A DNA stretch of 64,000 nt from Actinoplanes regularis (GTDB lineage: Bacteria; Actinomycetota; Actinomycetes; Mycobacteriales; Micromonosporaceae): positions 62,001 to 126,000 of the forward strand of contig NZ_FZNR01000016.1 of the NCBI RefSeq assembly GCF_900188005.1, in the 5' to 3' direction. Made by a program: the position numbers and the translations under genes. The notes below the pieces were generated by a model. It saw only the letters and a list, made by a program, of their open reading frames with translations. It was not told the origin of the DNA and ran no database searches. Below, one piece after another: positions 7,042 through 14,900 of the stretch (position 1 is its first letter; every line of letters begins with the position of its first letter).

Positions 7042-8898
7042 ATGACGAGAATCCGCCGGCGCGCCGCGCTGCGCCGGACCACCGCCGGGGCGTTCGCGCT
7101 CGGCCTCGCCCTGGCGGCCGTGACGGCTCAGGCCGCGCCGGCCGCCGCCCACCCCACCTCCAGCTCGCCCGATCTGGGCACACGCGTCACCGTCTTCGAC
7201 CCGAGCCAGCCGGTCAGCCAGATCCAGGCCGCCCTGGACGCCGCGAACGCCGCGCAGGTCAACAACGAGATGGGCACCGACCGGTACGCGTTCCTCTTCA
7301 AGCCGGGCACCTACGGCACCGCCGAACAGCCGCTGCAGATCAAGGTCGGCTACTACACCGAGCTGGCCGGCCTGGGCGCCAACCCGGGCGACGTCGTGAT
7401 CAACGGCAAGGTGGAGGTGTACAACCGCTGCCTCGAGAACGGCGGCACCAGCAACTGCCTGGCCCTGGTCAACTTCTGGCGGACCGTGGGCAACCTGACC
7501 GTCAACATCAACGGCGCCGGGCAGGACGGCTGCCGGCAGACGGCCAACTTCTGGGGCGTCTCGCAGGCGGTCTCGCTGCGCCGCACCCAGTTCACCGGCG
7601 GCACCCTGTCGCTGATGGACTACTGCACCGCCGGCCCGCAGTACGCGTCCGGCGGGTTCATCGCCGACAGCAAGCTGCCGGCGACCGTCAACGGCTCGCA
7701 GCAGCAGTGGCTGACCCGCAACAGCGAGGTGGCCAGCTGGTCGAACGGCGTGTGGAACCAGGTGTTCGCGGGTGTCGTCGGCGCGCCCGACGACTCGGCG
7801 TTCCCGAACCCGCCGTACACCACGCTGGCGAAGACCCCGGCCAGCCGGGAGAAGCCTTACCTGTTCGTGGACGCCAAGGGCAAATACCAGGTCCACGTCG
7901 CCGCCGCGCAGCGCAACACCGCCGGCGTCACCTGGAACTCGCCCGGCCGGAACATCCCCCTGAGCGACTTCTACATCGCGAAGCCGGGTGACTCCGCCGC
8001 GAAGATCAACCTGGCCGCGGCGCTCGGCAGGAACATCCTGTTCACGCCGGGTGTCTACAACATCGACCGCACCATCGACGTGTGGCGGCCGAACACCGTG
8101 GTGCTGGGCCTCGGCCACGCCACCCTGACCGCGGTCAAGGGCTCCACCCCGCTGCAGATCGAGGACGTGCCCGGCGTGATCGTCGCGGGCCTCACCATCG
8201 ACGCCGGCACGCAGAAGTCGTCCGCGCTGCTGCGCGTCGGCCGGAGCCACGGCCACGGCTTCACCACGCCGAACAACCCGACCACGCTGCAGGACGTCTA
8301 CTTCCGGGTCGGCGGCCCGCACGTCGGCAAGACCGGCACGGCGCTCGAGGTGAACAGCGACGACGTGCTGATCGACCACACCTGGGTGTGGCGGGCCGAC
8401 CACGGCGTGGAGGGCTTCACCGGCGGCGACACCGAGCGGTGGAACACCAACACCGGCACCTACGGCGCCATCATCAACGGTGACGACGTGACCGCGACCG
8501 GCCTGTTCGTCGAGCACTTCCAGAAGTACAACACGATCTGGAACGGCAACGGCGGTACGACCGTGCTCTACCAGAACGAGCTGCCGTACGACCCGCCGAC
8601 GCAGGCGGACTGGATGAACGGCTCGGTCGAGGGCTACGCGGGTTACAAGGTCGGCGACAAGGTCAAGACCCACAACCTCTACGGCGCCGGCGTGTACGTC
8701 TTCAACCAGAACAACCCGTCGATCCACACCGAGAACGGGTTCGAGGCGCCCCAGCGGCCGGGCGTCAAGCTGCACCACATCATGACGGTGAACCTGAGCG
8801 CCGGCGTGATCGACCACGTGATCAACGGCGTGGGCGAGGCGGCCGACACCACGAAGATCGGCGTTCCGGTCTACGTGAACCAGTACCCCGCTTCCTGA
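7042..8898 (+). CDS. Secreted right-handed beta-helix enzyme, probable GH55 beta-1,3-glucanase
   Basis: 618 residues. The N-terminus has a twin-arginine-like RRRAALRRTTAG followed by a hydrophobic stretch and AQAAPAAAH cleavage region, so it is exported. The mature protein has two halves with beta-helix character, including FKPGTYGTAEQPLQIKVGYY, DVVINGKVEVYNR and YGAIINGDDVTATGLFVEHF. This pattern matches, from memory, the streptomycete GH55 laminarinase family and relatives often mislabelled as adenylyl cyclase or F5/8-type proteins. Start ATG 7042 has GGAAGGGA upstream; a longer frame from 6997 lacks a ribosome site. Substrate is inferred. A T-flanked hairpin ends the transcript. Confidence 0.72.
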   Translation: MTRIRRRAALRRTTAGAFALGLALAAVTAQAAPAAAHPTSSSPDLGTRVTVFDPSQPVSQIQAALDAANAAQVNNEMGTDRYAFLFKPGTYGTAEQPLQIKVGYYTELAGLGANPGDVVINGKVEVYNRCLENGGTSNCLALVNFWRTVGNLTVNINGAGQDGCRQTANFWGVSQAVSLRRTQFTGGTLSLMDYCTAGPQYASGGFIADSKLPATVNGSQQQWLTRNSEVASWSNGVWNQVFAGVVGAPDDSAFPNPPYTTLAKTPASREKPYLFVDAKGKYQVHVAAAQRNTAGVTWNSPGRNIPLSDFYIAKPGDSAAKINLAAALGRNILFTPGVYNIDRTIDVWRPNTVVLGLGHATLTAVKGSTPLQIEDVPGVIVAGLTIDAGTQKSSALLRVGRSHGHGFTTPNNPTTLQDVYFRVGGPHVGKTGTALEVNSDDVLIDHTWVWRADHGVEGFTGGDTERWNTNTGTYGAIINGDDVTATGLFVEHFQKYNTIWNGNGGTTVLYQNELPYDPPTQADWMNGSVEGYAGYKVGDKVKTHNLYGAGVYVFNQNNPSIHTENGFEAPQRPGVKLHHIMTVNLSAGVIDHVINGVGEAADTTKIGVPVYVNQYPAS

Positions 8899-8903
8899 TG
8901 CGG

Positions 8904-8941
8904 ACGCGGTGGTCACCCTCTCCGGAGGGTGACCACCGCGT
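8904..8941 (+). terminator. Intrinsic terminator after the beta-helix enzyme
   Basis: 17-bp complementary arms (8904-8920 and 8925-8941) with a TCCG loop are followed by a T-rich run (TTTCCTTTTC), one of the few terminators here with a pyrimidine tail. Confidence 0.88.
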
Positions 8942-8975
8942 TTCCTTTTCCGCCGGATACGGGTAACCGATCGTG

Positions 8976-10343
8976 ATGAAAGCCGCTACCAGCACCGAAC
9001 CATCGCTCAATCGGGTGATTGGGCCGGGACTCCTGCTGCTCTTCGTGATCGGTGACATCCTCGGCACCGGCATCTACGCCCTCACCGGCAAGGTCGCCAA
9101 CCAGGTCGGCGGCGCGGTGTGGCTGCCTTTCCTGCTGGCCTTCACGGTCGCGTTGCTGACCGCGTTCAGCTACCTCGAACTGGTCACCAAATACCCGCGG
9201 GCGGCCGGCGCCGCGCTCTACACGCACAAGGCCTTCCACCTGCACTTCCTCACCTTCATGGTGACGTTCGCGGTGATGTGCTCCGGGCTGACCTCGGCGT
9301 CCAGCGCGGCCAAGGCGTTCGCCGGGAACTTCGGCTCGGCCCTGCACCTCTCGCTGGGCGAGGGCCTCGCGCTGACCGCGGTCGCCCTCGGCTTCATGAC
9401 GCTGATCGCGCTGGTCAACTTCCGGGGCGTCGGCGAGAGCGTCAAGGCGAACGTGGTGCTGACCTGCGTCGAGCTGACCGGCCTGCTGATCGTGATCGGT
9501 GTCGGCGCGTGGGCGCTCGGTGGCGGAAAGGGCGACCTGTCGCGGCTCGGCGACTTCACCACACCGTCCGGGGAGAGCGTGGCGCTGTCGGTTACCGCGG
9601 GCACCGCGCTCGCGTTCTTCGCGATGGTCGGCTTCGAGGACTCGGTCAACATGGCCGAGGAGACGCGCGACCCGACGCGGATCTTCCCCAAGGTGATGCT
9701 GACCGGGATCTGCACGACCGGCGTCATCTACGTGCTGGTGGCGGTCTCGGCGGTGGCCCTGGTGCCGCCCGCCGAACTCGGCCGGGGAGAGACGCCGCTG
9801 CTCAAGGTGGTGCAGGCCGGGGCGCCCGGGTTCCCGATCTCGCTGTTCGCGTGGATCACCATGTTCGCCGTCGCGAACAGCGCGCTGATCAACATGATGA
9901 TGGCGAGCCGGTTGCTGTACGGGATGGCGAACGAGCGTGTGCTGCCGCGCCTGCTCGGACGGGTGCACCCGACCCGGCGTACGCCATGGGTGGGAATCGT
10001 CTTCACCACGCTGATCGCCTTCGGACTGATCTGGTTCGCCGACCTGGCCGCGCTCGGCGGGACCACCGCGCTGCTGCTGCTCTGCGTCTTCACCGTGGTC
10101 AACGTCGCGGTGCTGGTGCTGCGCAAGGACCGCGTTCCGCACGGTCACTTCCGGGCACCGACGGTGATTCCGGTGCTGGGCGCGATCTCCTGCGCGTTCC
10201 TCGCCAGCCCGCTGAGCGGGCGGGCCACGGCGGACTACGAGGTGGCGGGCATCCTGCTGCTGATCGGGGTGGTGCTGTGGGCGATCACGTACGCGGTGAA
10301 CCGGGCAATGCCACGCCTCGATCCCAACCATCTGGGCGAGTGA
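8976..10343 (+). CDS. APC-superfamily amino-acid permease
   Basis: 455-residue transporter with about 12 hydrophobic segments. The first membrane segment contains the APC helix-break motif VIGDILGTGIYALTGKV, and the sixth region reads AFFAMVGFEDSVNMAEETRDPTR, the conserved FxxFxGFDxxxxxAEExxxP pattern of the family. A cytosolic loop has MANERVLPRLLGRVHPTRRTPW, also typical. ATG 8976 and GTG 8973 are adjacent start options and neither has a clear ribosome site. It is flanked by terminators and appears monocistronic. Probably imports amino acids in exchange with or coupled to protons; the substrate is not predictable. Confidence 0.92.
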   Translation: MKAATSTEPSLNRVIGPGLLLLFVIGDILGTGIYALTGKVANQVGGAVWLPFLLAFTVALLTAFSYLELVTKYPRAAGAALYTHKAFHLHFLTFMVTFAVMCSGLTSASSAAKAFAGNFGSALHLSLGEGLALTAVALGFMTLIALVNFRGVGESVKANVVLTCVELTGLLIVIGVGAWALGGGKGDLSRLGDFTTPSGESVALSVTAGTALAFFAMVGFEDSVNMAEETRDPTRIFPKVMLTGICTTGVIYVLVAVSAVALVPPAELGRGETPLLKVVQAGAPGFPISLFAWITMFAVANSALINMMMASRLLYGMANERVLPRLLGRVHPTRRTPWVGIVFTTLIAFGLIWFADLAALGGTTALLLLCVFTVVNVAVLVLRKDRVPHGHFRAPTVIPVLGAISCAFLASPLSGRATADYEVAGILLLIGVVLWAITYAVNRAMPRLDPNHLGE

Positions 10344-10426
10344 GTACCCAGGTCGTGGCTACTGAAGGTGATGTGCGAAGCTGCGCGCTACCACATGCAC
10401 CCTCATCTCCCGCCCGGAGGCCTGAT

Positions 10427-11272
10427 ATGGCAGTATTTCTCTCCCTTGTGGCCGGGGTCGTGATCGGTCTGATAGCCGGATGGTTCATTCGAGGACGCCG
10501 CACCGGAGCCGATCAGGCTTCCGCGACGGCCGCGCCGACTGCCGACACCGAAATCGCCGCCGCTTCCCCTGAAACCTCCACCGAGACATCGGTCGAGGAG
10601 ACCGCGCCGGTGGAGTCGACCGAAACCGCGACCGTCGTCGAGCCGGCCCCGGCCGAGGAGCCGGTCGTCGAGCCCATCGCCGCTGCCGAGCCGGTCGTCG
10701 AGCCCATCGCCGAGCCCGAGCCCGTCGCCGCTGCCGAGCCCGAGGCCGAGCCGGTCGTCGAGCCCATCGCCGAGCCCGAGCCCGTCGCCGCTGCCGAGCC
10801 CGAGGCTGCCCCCGAGCCCGAGCCCGTCGCCGCTGCCGAGCCCGAGGCTGCCCCCGAGCCCGAGCCGGTCGTCGAGCCCGTCGCGGCCGCTGAGCCCGAG
10901 CCGGTCGTCGAGCCCGTCGCGGCCGCTGAGCCCGTCGCCGCTCCGGAGCCCGTCGTTGCCCCCGAGCCCGTCGTTGCCCCCGAGCCCGTCGTTGCCCCCG
11001 AGCCCGTGGCCGCCCCCGAGCCCGTCGCCGCCGAGCCGGTGGTGGTCGAGCCGGTCGCGGTCGAGGAGCCGGACGACCTCACCAAGATCCCGGGCATCGG
11101 CCCCAAGGTCGCGACCGCCCTCGTGGCGGCCGGCATCACCACGTACGCCAAGCTGGCCGACGCCGACGTGGCCGACCTCCGGCAGGCGATCGTCGCCGCC
11201 GGCATGCGTGGCTCCGCGAGCCTGGCCACCTGGCCGGAGAAGGCCCGCGAACTGGTCGCCACCGCCGGCTGA
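10427..11272 (+). CDS. Membrane-anchored Glu/Pro/Val-repeat protein with C-terminal helix-hairpin-helix
   Basis: 281 residues with GGAGG 7 nt before ATG 10427. Residues 1-22 form one membrane helix (LVAGVVIGLIAGWFI) followed by RGRR, so the rest is probably cytoplasmic. Residues about 75-210 are an acidic repeat of EPV, AAEPE and VVEPIA units. The last 65 residues contain DDLTKIPGIGPKVATALVAAG, a helix-hairpin-helix/DUF4332-like fold usually linked to nucleic acid or protein contacts. The repeats are also visible in the DNA (10650-11060), so copy number may vary between strains. A membrane tether carrying a DNA-binding-like head on a stiff charged stalk is the simplest reading. Confidence 0.85.
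   Translation: MAVFLSLVAGVVIGLIAGWFIRGRRTGADQASATAAPTADTEIAAASPETSTETSVEETAPVESTETATVVEPAPAEEPVVEPIAAAEPVVEPIAEPEPVAAAEPEAEPVVEPIAEPEPVAAAEPEAAPEPEPVAAAEPEAAPEPEPVVEPVAAAEPEPVVEPVAAAEPVAAPEPVVAPEPVVAPEPVVAPEPVAAPEPVAAEPVVVEPVAVEEPDDLTKIPGIGPKVATALVAAGITTYAKLADADVADLRQAIVAAGMRGSASLATWPEKARELVATAG
10650..11060 (+). repeat. Degenerate GAGCCCGTCGCC-type repeats coding for Glu-Pro-Val
   Basis: Short in-frame direct repeats built on GAGCCGGTCGTCGAGCCC and GCCGCTGCCGAGCCC variants, including several 36-54 bp near-identical blocks. They encode the stalk of the helix-hairpin-helix protein. Confidence 0.85.
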
Positions 11273-11278
11273 CCGTCC

Positions 11279-11308
11279 AGGTCCGGCCTCCCCCGGGAGG
11301 CCGGACCT
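11279..11308 (+). terminator. Perfect hairpin after the Glu/Pro-repeat gene
   Basis: 14-bp arms with a 2-nt centre, beginning 7 bp after the stop. Confidence 0.8.
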
Positions 11309-11421
11309 CCGGCCATCCCCTAAGAATCCTGGACTTGAGCTCGGAAAAGTTGCAGCTCAGGAGCGAGCCCGCCGATGGTTGGCCAAGTCTGATCGCAAGC
11401 GCACTTCTCCAGGAGGACCCG

Positions 11422-11724
11422 ATGGCCGAAATCAGCGCCACCGCATCTTCACCCGACAGCCAGGCCGCCTGGAGTCGGTTGCAGAACCACCGCCGGCAAC
11501 TCGCCGCCGACCTCATCCCGGCACAGGCGAACCCGCAGACCATCGCCGCCGATCGGGCCGCCGTCGCCGTCGCCGAGGCGGAGCTGATCCGGCTCGAGGG
11601 CGCACAGACCGTCACCGCCGGCAAGATCGCCACCATTGTGGTGCAGGCGGAGAGCGCCGCGATCGTGACCACTCACGCGTGGTCCGATCTGCCGTACGGC
11701 AGCTCCCTCGACGTCACCGTCTGA
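11422..11724 (+). CDS. Small protein of unknown function (100 aa)
   Basis: I do not recognise this protein. Start ATG 11422 sits 7 nt after a strong AGGAGG; the frame is open to 11335 but that part reads as leader. The 100 residues are soluble and Ala-rich: an N-terminal segment with WSRLQNHRRQLAADL, a helix AAVAVAEAELIRLEGA that could form a coiled coil, and a C-terminal beta-like tail ending YGSSLDVTV. No signal peptide or membrane helix. It lies alone between a terminator and the giant gene at 11948, 220 bp upstream of it. The ribosome site and codon bias argue that it is real. Confidence 0.75.
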   Translation: MAEISATASSPDSQAAWSRLQNHRRQLAADLIPAQANPQTIAADRAAVAVAEAELIRLEGAQTVTAGKIATIVVQAESAAIVTTHAWSDLPYGSSLDVTV

Positions 11725-11947
11725 TCCCCCTGACAGATCCCCGACACCGGATCCGGTGAACTCGGCACACCGCGGCGATTTCTCCCGAAATCCCGCGCAA
11801 GACCACATCGGACCTGCGAGATCACCGCACAACGGACGGAATCCGACAAAGATCAACAACGCAAGGTCATCACCCGCCGACAGTTCGTAATCCTTCAGGG
11901 GTTCCGGCCTGGCCCCGAACGTCGCACCATGGACCAAGGGTGATGCG

Positions 11948-14900
11948 ATGAGCGGGCGACGGCTGGCGGTTGTGGTGACGGTCGAACACCACGACGATCC
12001 CGTCCTGCGCAGATACGCGGTGCCGTCAGCGGACGTGCGGTCCCTCGCCGCCGTCCTGGGCGATCCCGGTCTGGGCGGCTTCGACGTGGAGTTCCTTCAG
12101 GACCCGGAGACCTGGGACGCCTACCTTCGGCTGCAGGCGCTCTGCGACGGGCGGACCGGCGAGGACTGCCTGCTGCTCTACTTCCGCGGCATCCTGCTCA
12201 CCGGCCCCAACGGCGGCCTCTACCTGGCCACCCCCGACACCGTCATGCAACGGCCGGCCGACACCGCCGTCGACGTGACACGCCTCGACGCGCTGCTGCA
12301 CCGCAGCCAGGCCGGCCAGGTCATGGTCGTGCTGGACGGCCGCACCGGCGGCCCGGTCGACGCCGGCGCCTACTTCCCGGCCGCACGCGCCACCGAGGCC
12401 CGGAGCCGAGTGGTGATCATGGCGGCGGCCCGCCCCGAACCACCCACCTTCGCCGGGCTGCTCGCCGACGGCATCCGCGGCGGTGCCGCCGACCGCGACC
12501 GTGACGGTTACATCGGCATCGACGAGATCTTCGACCACCTGCGGGAACGCGACCCGAGCGTGCGCCACTGGGTCTTCGGCTCCGGCCGCCAGCCGTACGT
12601 TTCGAAGGTTCGCCGGCCCGGCAGCGACCAGATGGCGATGATCGCCGAACTGGCCGCCGCGGCGGCCGGCGCCGACCTGAACCAGGCCGCGCAGGCCCGG
12701 GCCACGCTGGGCCGGATGGCCACCGGCAACGACCGGGTCGCCGCCGCCGCCACCGCGGCGGTCCGGCGCACCTCCCTGCGGCTGGCGGAGGCCGCGATCG
12801 ACTTCGGCCGCGTCCTTCCCGGCACCCAACAATTGACGGTACGGGTCGCGGTCGCCGGTCCACCCCTGGTCACGACCTCGACGGTGACCACGTCGGGTGA
12901 GGGCCTGCACGCCAGGCTGGAGGGTGACCAGCTGCGGGTCTCGTGGTTCCCGACCGTGGGCCGGCTCACCGGGACAGTCACGGTGGACGGGCCGGCCGGC
13001 ACCGCCCACCTCACCGTTGTCGGCGAGGTCGCCGAAGACCACGCGGGCCAGGCACCCTCCCCGGCGGTCGCCCAGAACGGTCCGCAGGTCGGATCCACGC
13101 CACCGCGGGTTCTGCCCCCGCCTCCCCCGCAGTGGTACAGCGGCAACGGCGCCGATCAGCCCACCGTCGGCCAGCCGCGGCTGGCCGCACCGGTCGATCC
13201 CTGGCCGCACGCGCCGACCTCGAACGGTCCGGCCTCCGCGCCACCGTTCCCGGCCAACCTGCCCACCTCCAGCCCACCAGTCTCCAGCCCGCCGATCTCC
13301 AGCCCGCCGGCCTCAAGCCCGCCGGCCTCCAGCCCACCAGCGTGGAGGGCACCGGCCTCCGGCCCACCGGCGTCAAGCCCGCCGGTCGGCCCGGAAGCAG
13401 CTGGCATGTCGCAACCGGCTGCCGAGGCAGCGCAGACGCCACACGGTCCGTGGTCGGGTGCGCCGAACCGTCCTGGTACGACGTCCGGCTCCCGGGCCGG
13501 CGGGATCACCGAGGACCGGTCCCGGCCGAGTGGCACCTGGTGGGCGCAGTCCCCGGAAGCCGGTCAGCAGCTCGGACCCGCTTCGACGGTCCACGGCTCG
13601 TCTTGGCCGTCCACCCTGCGACAGCCCGATCAGAACGCCACCGCGCCCGTCGAACCCACCGCCGACCTGGACCGGACACGACCGATCTCCGCACAACCCG
13701 CCGGCACCAGCGACCAGCACACGACCGAACCCACCGCCCGGCCGCCCGCCCAAGCCACCACGCCCGCCGAACCCACCGCCGACCTGGAGCGGACACGACC
13801 GATCTCCGCACAACCCGCCGACCTGGAGCGGACGCGACCGATCTCCGCACAACCCGCCGACACCAGCGACCAGCACACGACCGAACCCACCGCCCGGCCG
13901 CCCGCCCTACGGCAACCCGCCCAAGCCACCACGCCCACCGAACCCACCGCCGACCTGGAGCGGACCCGACCGATCTCCGCACAACCCGCCGACACACCGC
14001 CCGTCGGCACCAGCGACCAGCACACGACCGAATCCGCCGTGCCGTCCAGGTCGCCGGACGGGTCCGACGTCGCGCCGGGAACCCAGCCCACGGACATTTG
14101 GCCCGGATCCCCGGCGGAACCGACCACCCATGCGGAGAGCTTCGGGCCCTGGCTGGCGCTCCCGGCGGTCGCGGCAGCCGGGTCGGCCGTAGCGCCCCGG
14201 TCGGAACCGTCGGTCGAGGCGCCGACAGAATCGGACGACCAACAGACGGATGCCCCGGCATCGGCGTCCGTAGGCGCGCCGAACTGGGAGAACGTCGCCC
14301 CAGCCTGGTCCGACGCCGCGTCCGGCGGCCCGTCCACGGGGCCTGACTCCGACGAGAACGACACCGCGCCCGCAGACGAGATCACGGCATCTGGCGCCGA
14401 TGTGGACACCGCCCAGGACGCGGACCTCGAGCCGGCGCCGCACAGTGCCGGCGGTAGCCCGACCGAGGCCGTTTCACACGATGCTGACAGCAGCCCCGCG
14501 GAAACCGTCTCGCACGGTGCTGATAGCGGCCCCACCGAAACCGCTTCAAACGGTGCTGACAGCAGCACCACCGAAACCGCTTCAAACGGTGCCGACAGCA
14601 GCACCGCCGAGACCATCTCGCACGGTGCCGACAGCAGCACCGTTGAAGCCGCTTTGCACAGCAATGATGACCGTTCCGGGGCCGGTCTCGCTGCGGCGGG
14701 CGGATTCGTCGGTGGCTGGCTCGTGACCCAGGCGGCCGCGAGCGCTTCGAACGGCCAAGAGCCCGCCGACCACTCCCCCGAGCCGGCCGCAACCGGGGCA
14801 TCTCAGCCCGTTTACGGCCAGAACGATGCTGACGCCCGGCCTTCCGGCGAGGATGCGACAGCTTCTCCGGCGGGGCCCTGGCCAGGAGAGCAGGCTTCGG

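Noticed and set aside
13897..14346. Possible CRISPR-like array in the giant gene
   Set aside because: Repeats are in frame with the 1716-aa protein, vary in length and have no unique spacers or cas genes.
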